This document shows, piece by piece, positions 1 to 10,010 of a stretch of DNA of 64,000 nt. Each line of letters begins with the position of its first letter. Position 1 is the first letter of the stretch. A model generated the notes under the pieces. The model saw only the letters and a program-made list of their open reading frames with translations, ran no database searches and was not told where the DNA came from. Source of the DNA: Achatina immaculata (lineage: Eukaryota > Mollusca > Gastropoda > Stylommatophora > Achatinidae); assembly GCA_009760885.1 (NCBI GenBank), contig CM019693.1, positions 47,560,751 to 47,624,750 on the forward strand, in the 5' to 3' direction. The translations under genes were made by a program, and so were the position numbers.

Positions 1-187
1 ATCTCTTGTTACAGTTGTATAAAAATGATAAAATCTCTTGTTACAGTTGTGTAAAAATGATAAAATCTCTTGTTACAGTTGTGTAAAAATGATAAAATCT
101 CTTGTGACAGTTGTGTAAAAATGATAAAATCTCTTGTTACAGTTGCGTAAAAATGATAAAATCTCTTGTTACAGTTGTGTAAAAACA
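1..187. repeat. minisatellite, 32-bp unit, ~6 copies
   Basis: The core is atctcttgttacagttg followed by a tgtaaaaatgat-type half. Copies are nearly identical and the array is cut by the window edge. No founder was identified. Confidence 0.9.
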
Positions 188-555
188 TAAGTGAATTGTA
201 CAAAAAAATGAAAATAAAAAAGAGCAGTAGTGAATTTTGCTGTTGGTTGTTATGTTTAATTTTGTTGCTTGTTGTTATGTATATGTATGTTGTTGGTTAT
301 GTTCATTACTTGTTAAGTGCGTGTGTGTGCGTGCATGCATGTGGGTGCATATATGTTTGTTGTTATGTTTATGTTTATTGCTGTATGTTGTTGCGTGTGA
401 AGGAAACAAGCTACTGAAGTCCTTTTTTGCACCAAACAAACTTGGCCTTATATTTTCTATATCAGTTCTTCATTTACAAAATAATTGCAGTATACTCATT
501 AAGCTAAACGTGCATCATATTGTATAACATTTCAAAGGGAAATCACCACTGTTGT
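188..555. other. no gene seen; GT-rich low complexity
   Basis: The stretch 240-400 is TG-rich with many tgttat and gtgtgt runs. Short open frames here reflect composition. No coding, RNA or transposon signal was recognised. Confidence 0.6.
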
Positions 556-840
556 GACATTAGTTCCATGTGCTTAGTTCTCTCATTGAGCTTGGCACCA
601 CCTTGACGTTAGTTCCATGTGCTTAGTTCCCTCATTGAGCTTGGCACCACCTTTACATTAGTTCCATGTGCTTAGTTCCCTCATTGAGCTTGGCACAACC
701 ATGACATTAGTTCTATGTACTTAGTTCTCTCATTAAATTTGGTATCATCATGACATTAGTTCCACATGTTTAGTTTCCACATTAAGCTTGTACCACCATG
801 GCCTTAGTTCCATGTGTTTAGTTCCCTTGCTGAGCTTGAC
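556..840. repeat. minisatellite, ~48-bp unit, ~6 diverged copies
   Basis: The unit carries ttagttccatgtgcttagtt followed by a cattgagcttggcacca-type half. Divergence increases toward the right end. Confidence 0.85.
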
Positions 841-974
841 TTCATAAGTTTTTCCAATTCTTGTGCTGGTGGAAAGATTTCTCATGTATATAAATATCCT
901 TGTACATCATTTGTGGTCTGCTGTAAACGTTCTTGGGGGGAGGGGACACGCATGAATTGTTGATTCAAGTGTAA

Positions 975-1400
975 AGCCTAGAGCAGAAAATGTGTTTACG
1001 ACTGGTTCAAACGCTTTCGCGGCGGGAAGGAAACGACTGAGGATGAGCCACGTTCAGGTCGGCCGGCGACAAGCCATGATCGAGCGAGTACGACAAATGC
1101 TGGCACGAGATCGGCAGCTACTCTATGGTTGGTGACAAATGAATTGGGCATTAGCAAGGACACGGTGCCTGAAAAGCGTTATGATAGGCGAACATTTTGC
1201 GAACTTGGTGCCAATCCAACAGCGCGTGACATCGATTCTGCGATCAGTTTCCAGAAGTTTAATGAACGTTGCCAAAAGTGTGTTGTGAAGGATGGTGATT
1301 ATTTTGAGGGCCAATAAATGTATTTTGTTTGTATCTTCTATTTTGTTTGTTTTCTGATACCATTCATCGAACGTTTTGGACACCCACGTAATAGACTTCA
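975..1400 (+). mobile_element. mariner-type transposon remnant, internally deleted
   Basis: From about 991 the + strand reads VYDWFKRFRGGKETTEDEP and RSGRPAT, then NELGISKDTV. These are the helix-turn-helix part of a mariner/SETMAR-like transposase. After a junction it reads KFNERCQKCVVKDGDYFEG and a stop at 1315-1317, the usual transposase C-terminus. The catalytic DDE core is missing, so the copy is dead. Ends are uncertain; the right end may lie near ggacacccacgta (1378-1390). Confidence 0.7.
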
Positions 1401-2054
1401 TGTCGTATTGTACTGATTTCATTCAGTAATTGAATATCATATTACATTGCTTTCATTCACATTGAACTACAGCTTATGCCAAGACACAATGCAAGCAATA
1501 TTGACCGTCACTGATGTTATGATAATATGCATTTCAGACTGAAGAATCAGACACGTGATTAAATTATGACTGTGTTGCCTTTGACAAAACATATGCTGGG
1601 TCTATGATGATGGGCCCGTGATTTTGTATAGTTAAAAATGCTTGCATGTTTTATTTTATATATTATGATACAGATGAGTGGCCTGACACGATTCGGGTCA
1701 GAGATTGTTCATGCATGTATTCATTCATTGTTATCTGTCACTGCGAACCGCATTTCATTATTACCTGCCTCACATTCTCATGTGCACATCAACTTCATCA
1801 TGCCTTGTTAGTACATGTTGATGTTCTTGTTCGTGTATGGTCTCGTTCTTGATTGTGGTTGTCTAGTTATTGTTGTCTTGTTGCATGTATGGTCTCGTTC
1901 TTGATTGTGGTTGTCTAGTTATTGTTGTCTAGTTATTGTTGCCCTGTCAGTTTAATAATTAAAATGCCGGAGACTTTAGAACCGGGTGTTGCTTGTTATT
2001 GGTGTTTCTGTTACCTTGGGTGGGCAAGAAGAATGGCAGATTCGTTTGTTCATC
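1401..2054. other. no gene seen
   Basis: This is unique-looking AT-rich DNA apart from a 40-bp duplication containing gtctcgttcttgattgtgg (about 1838-1935). No exon, RNA or transposon was recognised. Confidence 0.5.
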
Positions 2055-2150
2055 TGTTACATTAAACTTAAGTTCAACTTGGAAGCTGTTACGTTAAACT
2101 TAAGTTCAACTTGGAAGCTGTTACGTTAAACTTAAGTTTAACTTGGAACC
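2055..2150. repeat. short tandem repeat, ~33 bp x 3
   Basis: The unit carries gttaaacttaagttcaactt. The region 2151-2470 that follows shows nothing recognisable. Confidence 0.75.
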
Positions 2151-2474
2151 ATAGAAGAAAGGTCTGGGGAAATCCGTAATACTGACGAGCTTTCAGTACA
2201 GATGTACTTTTAGGGAAAATGATCGAGATTATTTGTTAGTATGACCAGGTAGTCGCACTTTTCATAAGAATTATATATAACCATCCGACAAGGTTTACAC
2301 CTTTTTGATGTACTAGCACAAATATCCTGGGACACAAGTGTTGGGTCTATATAAGGACAGCTGTAAATTATTTACAGACCTGTTCCGCTTCTCGGAGTTA
2401 GTATATATGGCTGTTCTCAATTGATCAGTGGCCATGTTCTTTATTTTTCTGTCCATTTGGACATTTTCTTCTCA

Positions 2475-2845
2475 GCACGACACGTTCGTCATCAGCGACA
2501 CCCTGGCTGGTTCTTTATTCTAGTCTCCTTACACATGACACGTTCGTCATCAGTGACACCCTGGCTGATTCTTTATTCTAGTTTCTAGTCTCCTTGCACA
2601 CGACACGTTTCCCTGTCAGCCACGTTCTAGTTTATTCTTTATTCTAGTCTCCTTACACACGACACGTTTCCCTGTCAGCCACGTCCTAGTTTATTCTTTA
2701 TTCTAGTCTCCTTACACACGACACGTTTCCCTGTCAGCCACGTCCTAGTTTATTCTTTACTCTAGTCTCCTTACACACGACACGTTTCCCTGTCATGCAC
2801 GTCCTAGTTTATTCTTTATTCTAGTCTCCTTACACACGACACAGA
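2475..2845. repeat. minisatellite, ~60-bp unit, ~5-6 copies
   Basis: The unit carries acacgacacgtttccctgtc and ttattctttattctagtctc. The leftmost copies are more diverged. Confidence 0.88.
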
Positions 2846-2876
2846 TGAAAGAGCGAGCAGAAATATCATAGTCTCA

Positions 2877-2930
2877 TTTTTCACACACACACACAAACAT
2901 ACACTTTCTCTCTTCTCACAGTTACCATAA

Positions 2931-2964
<34 letters not shown>

Positions 2965-2965
2965 A
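2877..2965. repeat. CA / CT microsatellites
   Basis: This contains runs of (ca)n, (ct)n and (ca)n. Confidence 0.9.
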
Positions 2966-2984
2966 TGTCCTTGCGTAGGATATC

Positions 2985-3105
2985 TGTGTTTACATGCCGC
3001 ATATAAAAGTCTGTGCTTACATGCAGCATATAAAAGTCTGTGCTTACATGCAGCATATAAAAGTCTGTGCTTACATGCAGCATATACAAAGTCTGCGCTT
3101 ACATG
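2985..3105. repeat. minisatellite, 27-bp unit, ~4 copies
   Basis: The unit carries tacatgcagcatataaaagt. A 27-bp period keeps one frame open, giving a spurious short ORF. Confidence 0.85.
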
Positions 3106-3189
3106 CAACGTGTTTCAGAATCACAAAGCACGCTCGTCTGTGGCAAAGCAAAACTCTGTCACAAAAACTAACTTATTTTATATCCTTCC

Positions 3190-3476
3190 CGTGCCGTTAA
3201 ACGTCACATAGTTCGCCAATTTTTCCTGTCTTCGGCGAGTTTTTCAACCTCATCAAGGGATTTTATGCCTGCTAATTTGGCCTCTCTTAATAATGTCCTT
3301 TTCAGAGTTTCACGCGGTCTGCCTCTTTTTCTTTGGCCTGTTGTGTTCCACTTGATAGCTTGTTTTGGGATTCTCTGATCGTTTCTTCTCGTTACGTGAC
3401 CAACATATGCCCATCTCCTTTTCCTGATCGCCCATGAGACTGGTTGTTGTTCAGTCATCTGTCTTTGCATTGTTCT
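3190..3476 (-). mobile_element. LINE family C (RTE-like), 3' end fragment
   Basis: On the minus strand it reads EQQPVSWAIRKRRWAYVGH, then GRPRETLKRTLLREAKLAG and a stop. This is the C-terminal tail typical of RTE-type (craniofacial-development-protein-2-like) reverse transcriptases. It ends in the same acggcacgggaaggatata 3' sequence as the other family C copies. Confidence 0.8.
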
Positions 3477-3724
3477 TGAATTCGTTCCACTTGACGCAGA
3501 GTAAAAACCTAACTGGTTTGTACAAAAAGATGTGTGTATGCATGTGAGTGTATGTGTTCGTGTGACATATTATTTTACTGCTGCAGCCACAACCGAGATT
3601 TAAATGCTGCAGTTAAATTATATCACGTCTACCAAGGATGTTTGAGCTTTGTACAGTGGTACGGTATCTAACCCTAGACAAGATAAATGCCTTTAGCAAA
3701 GTTACTATGATTTTTTTGTTGTTG
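3477..3724. other. no gene seen
   Basis: This spacer between two family C copies contains a short GT-rich tract (3530-3570). Nothing else was recognised. Confidence 0.5.
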
Positions 3725-5015
3725 CTATCTTATCTTATATCTTATATCCTTCCCGTGCCGTTAGACGTCACATAGGGCTCGCAAAGTAGTTCGCCAATTT
3801 TTCCTGTCTTCGGCGAGTCTTTCAACCTCATCAAAGGATTTTATGCCTGTTAACTTGGCCTCTCTTAATAATGTTCTCTTCAGAGTTTCACGCGGTCTGC
3901 CCCTTTTTCTTCGGCCTGTTGTGTTCCACTTGATAGCTTGTTTTGGGATTCTCTGCTCATTTCTTCTCATCAAGTGGCCAACATATGTCCATCTCCTTTT
4001 CCTGATCACCCGTGAGACTGGTTGTTGTTCAGTCATCTGTCTTATCTCTGCATTGTTCTTGAATTCATTCCACTTGATGCCGAGTATTTTCCTTAGGCAT
4101 TTGTTTTCAAAAGAGTCTAATTTCTTTTCTATTTCTTTAGTTGTTTTCCAGCTTTCGCATGCATAAATGAGGGTGGATATTACATTTGAATTGAATAGTC
4201 TTAACTTGGTTTTTGTGCTTATAACTTTTGAATTCCATATGTTCTCAAGATTCTTGAAGATTGATGCTGCTTTTGCAATTCTGATCCTAACTTCCTTTCT
4301 AGTGTCACCATCCTGGTCTATGTAGCTGCCAAGGTATGCAAATTGATTGACTTCTTCAATATCTGTCCCTTCTATGTGTATTTTTCCATTTTGATTAATG
4401 GGAATTTTCATTATTTTTGTTTTGTCCTTGTTAATTTCAAGTCCTATTTTGCTAGCCAGTGAAGATAGGCTATCTGTTTTTTCTTGCATGGAATTCACAT
4501 TATTACTGATAAGAGTTATGTCATCAGCAAAATCAAGATCTTCTAGTTGGGTCCCATGTACCCAGTCAATACCTGTGTTACCTGTGCAGCATTTTTTCAA
4601 TATGAAGTCTATTGTAATCCCAAAAAGTAAAGGAGACAGTATACATCCTTGTTTCACGCCTGTTTCAATCTGGAACCATTCACTCATCCCTTCTTCTGTC
4701 TTGACTGCACAACCATATCCATTGTATAAGTCCTTAATGATGTTGACAATTTTAGATGGTATTCCATATAGACATAAAATTCTCCATAATGAATCTCTGT
4801 GTATGCTATCAAATGCCTTCTTGTTTTTCCAATCCAGCGCTTACTTTTGCTGCTGTGATTATGGCTGTGCTGTAAGAATTCCATAACTCATCTATACCTA
4901 TCTCCTCAACTTCACTGGGTGTTTTGGAATGATTGGCAAGTTCCTGATTGAAATTAATGTTAGTATTTTCTTCTGTTGTTGCTATGCTCGAGAAGAAACT
5001 AAACAACATGCTATC
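3725..5015 (-). mobile_element. LINE family C (RTE-like), 5'-truncated and internally deleted
   Basis: The minus strand encodes the C-terminal half of a reverse transcriptase in one 308-codon frame (3761-4687). It includes GVKQGCILSPLLFG, the catalytic DLDFADD box, and the C-terminal GHLMRRNEQRIPKQAIKW and GRPRETLKRT segments. Upstream the frame shifts by one and reads an AFDSIHRDSLWRIL-type block. Before about 4845 it jumps to linker sequence (IDELWNSYSTAI), so the fingers region is deleted. The 3' end is acggcacgggaaggatata followed by an ataag-type tail, as in other copies. RTE elements replicate by target-primed reverse transcription; this copy cannot. Confidence 0.85.
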
Positions 5016-5218
5016 TGACAATGTTTCTAAATGCTATCTGACAATGTTCCTTAACACTGTCTGACAATATTTTTACATTCTGTCAGATGTATTAACATTT
5101 CATAAAGTGCAGTTTCATGACTGTTAGACTTTCTCATATTTCAAGGAGCACAATTTAACTGAACACCGGGTAAGATCGGACAGTGTAACTGTAAGACCTT
5201 CTCTTACTACAGTAAGAG
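5016..5218. other. short tctgacaatgtt repeats, no gene
   Basis: Three or four loose copies of a tatctgacaatgttt motif (5000-5090) are followed by unremarkable AT-rich DNA. Confidence 0.5.
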
Positions 5219-5443
5219 AGTGGGTCGTAACTGAGGGCAGTGGGTGGGGAAACCGTGAAAGGGAGAGAGAGTGATACAATGGTAATCTAGCCGGGAGAAT
5301 GTGAAATAGGTGATTATAGTTGGGGTAGAGGGGTTGTACTCTGTGAAGAGGCTCTGAACTATGTGTAACAAGTGAGAAGGGAGTGGAACTTGGTGGGGAG
5401 GGATTATGATTGTGGAAGAGGAGAATGTTAGGCGTAGCTGAAT
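5219..5443. repeat. left arm of a 2.3-kb inverted repeat
   Basis: This arm matches the reverse complement of 7398-7553, for example gtgggtcgtaactgaggg, gagagagagtgatacaatgg and atgtgtaacaagtgagaagg. It has an extra block of about 68 bp that the right arm lacks. The two arms flank LINE family E. Confidence 0.8.
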
Positions 5444-5561
5444 AACTAGTTCAAACTATGTGGTTCCAGCGTCTCGTATTTCCCATATTTTAGCTCTTGA
5501 GAATCGCTACACTCAGGAATATGGGACCCTGGAACCACATGGTTTGAACTAGTTATTCAGC
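5437..5561. repeat. short hairpin: 33-bp inverted repeat, 59-bp loop
   Basis: The arms 5437-5469 and 5529-5561 are complementary at 32 of 33 positions (gctgaataactagttcaaac at the outer end). The loop can pair further (cccatat with atatggg). It sits exactly where the large left arm ends and the LINE begins. It could be a tiny foldback element. Confidence 0.8.
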
Positions 5562-5564
5562 AAG

Positions 5565-7392
5565 AAGAAAAGTAAACAAAATAATAAAAAGGGAAAAGGA
5601 GAAAGACTGGGAGGTATACAGTGAAACACTTAATAACAACCACAAAGAAGCAACAAAACTGTTCTTTAAAAAGTTAAACACCATGAGAACCAGAACAGAG
5701 CAATTTGATCCAACAGAAATAATAAACAGCGATAAAGGAGAACCAATATGTGACCCAAAACAGATACCAGAAAGATGGCGACAATACTTTGATCAAATAC
5801 TCAACATCCCAACTGAGACCACAGACCAAAGTAACCCCAACATAGAAATTTCCACAGAGTTAGAACCTGATATACTCAGATCAGAAATCAGAGAAGCTAT
5901 AAGGCTAGCACCAAAGGGTAAAGCTGCAGGGCAAGATGAACTAAACAACGAACTACTTAAAGCAGGGAAGGAAATAGGCCAGCATGGCTACACAGACTAT
6001 TCGGCCTAGTTCAGATCAAACAAGAAGCCCCACAAGACTGGAAGAATGCCATAATCACCCCCACTGTGGAAAAATAAAGGCAGCAAAAAAGACTGCACAA
6101 AATGCAGAGGCATTTCCTTATTAAGCCATACAGGAAAGATATTTTGTAAGATTTTAAAGAAGAGATTAAGACCAATGACAGAGCCCCAGCTGAGTGAACT
6201 TCAACAAGGCTTTACGAAAAACAGAGGATGCACAGACGCTATATTTGCCCTCAGACAGTTGTCAGAGAAAGCGATCGAAGTTAATAACACCCTTTACTTG
6301 GCTTTTGTTGACCAAGAAAAAGCATTCGACAGAGTGAACAGGAACAAACTATGGGAAGTCCTAAAACAATATGGGGTTTCCAATCATCTAATAAATCTGT
6401 GTAAGAGCCTGTACAACAACGGAAGTGGCATCATCAGAGTAATAGGGGGTCATTCTGAACCATTTATGATTAAATCTGGCGTTCGGCAAGTTTGCATCTT
6501 ATCACCGTTGCTATTTATAACACATATCGATAACATCTGTAGAGAAGGTGGACTGATAAGGACAGCAAACAAATCAAGAAAATAAAATAGAACAAACAGA
6601 AGACGACATAACCATAAACGAACTATTATTTGCAGATGACCAAGCTCTAGTTGCCACTCACAAGGCTTGCAAGATCACATTAATAGATTGAATGATGCAC
6701 GCAAAGAACACAATATGAAAATTAGCCTAGGCAAAACAGAAATCATGACTATCGCAGGAGTAGACACACCAATAAACATTACACTGAAAAACCATACTAT
6801 GAAGCAAGTAACACATCTCAAATACCTCGGAAGCATTTTCTCAACAAAAGGAACAATAGACAGAGATCGAAAACAGATGTAACAAAGCGAATCGGGTAAA
6901 TGGCTGCCATACTAAGCAAGCATGTCTCACTGGAAACCAAAAGAACTATCTATAAGACAATCTTCATACCTGCCATGTGCTACCAATGCCAGGCATTGAC
7001 GCTGACAGCAAAAGACAAAAGGAAAATTACAACAACTGAAATGAGATTCTTGAGAAGAATTCTTGGAATATCAAGAATGGACAGAATCAGAAATGATGTC
7101 ATTAGAAATAAAGTAGGAGTTGAACCCGTTCTGAACTATATTTAAAAAAAACAACAGCAAATAAAATGGTTGGGCCATGTATCACGACTACCAACAGAAC
7201 GTGTACCACAGAAAGCAATGTTCTACAGACCACACAAAGGCAGAGGAAGGGGCCGCCCATGCAAACGATGGACTGATAGTATAGCAGAGTCCCTGAACAT
7301 CTTAATGTACGAAGCCAAACAGGCGAGCCATTGGGAGACAATTGCACTTCACCTCTACACTTAACAGTAGATGAGAAAGGACAAGACGAGAC
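5565..7392 (+). mobile_element. LINE family E (RTE-like), degenerate
   Basis: Broken + strand frames, in order: linker with RWRQYFDQILN; RT fingers with LAPKGKAAGQDELNNELL (near 5910); ELQQGFTKNRGCTDAIF and YLAFVDQEKAFDRVN (6190-6340); GVRQVCILSPLLF (6480); ELLFADDQAL (near 6625); and the C-terminal IKWLGHVSRL and GRGRGRPCKRWTDS to a stop at 7362-7364. Stops and frameshifts occur at about 6007, 6583, 6880 and 7143. It ends in a gacaagacgagacaagac simple-repeat tail, usual for RTE elements. It is flanked by the inverted-repeat arms described separately. Confidence 0.82.
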
Positions 7393-7397
7393 AAGAC

Positions 7398-7553
7398 ATT
7401 CAGCTACACCTACCATTCTCTTCTGTCACAATCATAATCTCTCCACACCAAGTTCCATTCCCTTCTCACTTGTTACACATAGTTCAGAACCATTGTATCA
7501 CTCTCTCTCCCCTCCACAGTTTCCCCACCCACCACCCTCAGTTACGACCCACC
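7398..7553. repeat. right arm of the 2.3-kb inverted repeat
   Basis: This is the reverse complement of 5219-5443 at clearly more than chance identity over its whole length. It is C/T-rich on the + strand and begins directly after the LINE E tail. Confidence 0.8.
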
Positions 7554-7746
7554 TATCACACATCACAAGTCTATTTAAATATTCTCCACACTCCACCATG
7601 CGCATTTCTGAACACAGCTGGAAAATTAGAAAATGTAAAGATGGAAATGGAAAGGATGAAGATCAACATATTAGGAATGAGTGAAGTTAGATGGACAGGT
7701 GCAGGGAAGATAAACTCAGATAAATATACAATAATATATTCAGGAA

Positions 7747-9999
7747 CACTACAAGATGTGCGAGCAAGGAAAGGAGCAGATATAGGAAGTGATCACAACC
7801 TTCTGGTAGCAAAAATAAAACTAAAATTAAGGAAAGCCAGAATCGGAGAACACAGAAAGATACATTTTGATACAAGAAAACTGATAGACCAGCAAACAAG
7901 AAATGAATTCTCAATAATACTTAAGAACCGCTTCAGTGTCCTACAAGATGAAGCAGAAATGTCCATATTAGAGTTCAATAAAACACTACAGGAAACAGCA
8001 AAAGAGGTGCTGGGATATCGGAAAAGGAGAAAAGAGGAATGGATAAGTGAGACCACATGGGAAAAGATAGAGCAAAGAAAAGAAATCAAGAAAAAATTAC
8101 TGAACACCAAATCACAACGGCTTAAAGAACGAGTTTTAAGTAATTATGCACAAAAAGACAAAGAAGTGAAGGAATCATGCCATCAAGATAAACGTCAATA
8201 TTATGACAACTTAGCAGAAACAGCAGAGAAAGCAGCATATACAAATGACATGAAAACCATATATAAAATCACAAAGCAGATGACAGGTAACTTCAATACA
8301 AGATGTGAAAGTGCAGTAAGAACACAAAATGGACAACTGGTCAGTGGAGAAAGAGAAAAATTGAAAGATGGAGGGAACACTTTAACACCCTACTAAACAG
8401 AACACAAGCAGCACAAGCAATAGATATACCTGAAGCAAAAGCGGAACTAAACATCAATACAGGACCAATAACAATAAATGAAGTAAAAGAGGCGATAAAG
8501 ATGCTAAAATCAGACAGGGCACCAGGTGAAGATGAAGTGACTGCTGAGATGTTGAAAGCAGAAGAAACAGAAACACCAAAACAACTTTGCCGGATATTAC
8601 AACAAATTTGGGATTTAGAAAAAGGCCCAGAGGAGTGGAAAACTGGTCTTATAGTAAAACTACCAAAGAAGGGTGACCTCAGAGATTGCGGGAACTGGAG
8701 AGGCATTACCCTACTGCCACTCACTAGTAAAGTATTTTGCAGAATAATCATCAACAGAATTGTACCAACACTTGAGGAAAAACTTCGGAAAGAGCAGGCA
8801 GGATTTAGGAAAGGAAGATCATGCACAGACCATATATTTGTACTTAGACAAATATTAGAACAGGCAAATGAGTGGCATAGCACAACATATGCATTATTCA
8901 TAGATTTTGAGAAAGCCTTTGACAGTGTCAACAGAGATGCACTGTGGAAAATCCTAAGATGGCATGGCCTCCCCCATAAAATAGTTAATGTAATCAAAGC
9001 CCTATACGAGGGTTTTCAGTGCAAAGTTATCTGTGGAGAACATACCTCCAGCAGCTTTAGGGTACAAACAGGAGTGAAACAGGGATGTGTACTATCACCA
9101 ACATTATTTATCTTGGCAGTAGACTGGTTAATGAAGGAGGCAACATCAGACAAACGCAGAGGATTACAATGGACCCTTGACACAGTGCTGGAGGACCTTG
9201 ACTTTGCGGACGACATTTGTCTATTATCAAGCAGTCACAAAGATATGCAAGATAAAATAAACAAGTTAACCCAGAATGCAAACAACATAGGACTAAAGAT
9301 CAATGTAGGAAAGACAAAGTTAATGAAGCAAAATGTGAACAACAGAAATGTACTCAGAGTAGATAACAAGTTAGTGGAGGAGGTCAACGAATTTGTATAC
9401 CTTGGCAGCAGAGTAGTAGAAAATGGAGACAGCACAGAAGACATCAACAGCAGACTTACTAGAGCAAAGCAGGTTTTTGCAATGCTACAGAATATATGGA
9501 AATCAAATAAACTAAGCATAAATATGAAAATCAGGATATTTAAGAGTAATGTTCTAAGTGTACTACTCTATGGAAGTGAGTGCTGGAAAATCACCAAAAC
9601 CATAGAAAACAAGTTGAATTCTTTCCAGACTAAATGTTTACGTAGAATCAAAAAAATATTTTGGCCAAACACCATAAGAAATAACATTTTATTGGCAGAA
9701 ATGCAGATGAAACCACTGACAACAATTATTGAGGAAAGACGCTGGCGATGGTTGGGACATGTGCTCCGAATGACAGACAACTCACTACCAAAAATAGCAC
9801 TAAGATGGACACCACAGGGGAGCAGAAGTAAGGGTAGACCAAAAGAGACATGGAGAAGAACAACAGAAAGGATGTTGAGCAATAGAGGGCTCACCTGGGC
9901 AAGAGCAGAAAAAAAGGCGAAAGACAGGCATTTGTGGAAAACCCTTGCGGAAGCCCCATGTGCCCTGGGCACTTAAGGTTCAGAGAGAGAGAGAGAGAG
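7747..9999 (+). mobile_element. RTE-A retrotransposon nested in RTE-B
   Basis: This is a 5'-truncated insertion starting near the end of the endonuclease (GADIGSDHNLLVAKI) and continuing through linker and reverse transcriptase. Its very short 3' UTR (ggttcag) and (GA)n tail start right after the stop. It is flanked by the perfect 11-bp duplication ATATTCAGGAA (7736-7746, 10000-10010). One base is lost near 8370, shifting the frame between linker and RT. A second, near-identical copy lies at 60371-61471, so family A has moved recently. Confidence 0.92.
8501..9976 (+). CDS. RTE-A reverse transcriptase (491 codons, 5' end frameshifted)
   Basis: This long open frame holds the whole RT domain. 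Fingers: RAPGEDEVTAEMLKA and LPKKGDLRDCGNWRGITLLP. Palm: ALFIDFEKAFDSVNRDALW, GVKQGCVLSPTLFIL and the catalytic DLDFADDICLL. Thumb: NEFVYLGSRV. The C-terminal RTE tail has RWRWLGHVLRM and GRPKETWRRT, ending EAPCALGT. The natural protein would also carry an N-terminal endonuclease, which here is truncated and out of frame, so the first ATG at 8501 is not the true start. It belongs to the transposon. Confidence 0.85.
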   Translation: MLKSDRAPGEDEVTAEMLKAEETETPKQLCRILQQIWDLEKGPEEWKTGLIVKLPKKGDLRDCGNWRGITLLPLTSKVFCRIIINRIVPTLEEKLRKEQAGFRKGRSCTDHIFVLRQILEQANEWHSTTYALFIDFEKAFDSVNRDALWKILRWHGLPHKIVNVIKALYEGFQCKVICGEHTSSSFRVQTGVKQGCVLSPTLFILAVDWLMKEATSDKRRGLQWTLDTVLEDLDFADDICLLSSSHKDMQDKINKLTQNANNIGLKINVGKTKLMKQNVNNRNVLRVDNKLVEEVNEFVYLGSRVVENGDSTEDINSRLTRAKQVFAMLQNIWKSNKLSINMKIRIFKSNVLSVLLYGSECWKITKTIENKLNSFQTKCLRRIKKIFWPNTIRNNILLAEMQMKPLTTIIEERRWRWLGHVLRMTDNSLPKIALRWTPQGSRSKGRPKETWRRTTERMLSNRGLTWARAEKKAKDRHLWKTLAEAPCALGT

Positions 10000-10010
10000 A
10001 TATTCAGGAA

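Noticed and set aside
1123..1422. 99-codon minus-strand frame over the first mariner remnant
   Set aside because: It is a shadow frame opposite recognisable transposase codons on the plus strand.
8501..9976. Host gene similar to craniofacial development protein 2
   Set aside because: The name is a common database label for RTE endonuclease/reverse transcriptases. The target-site duplication, (GA)n tail and RT boxes show that it is a retrotransposon.
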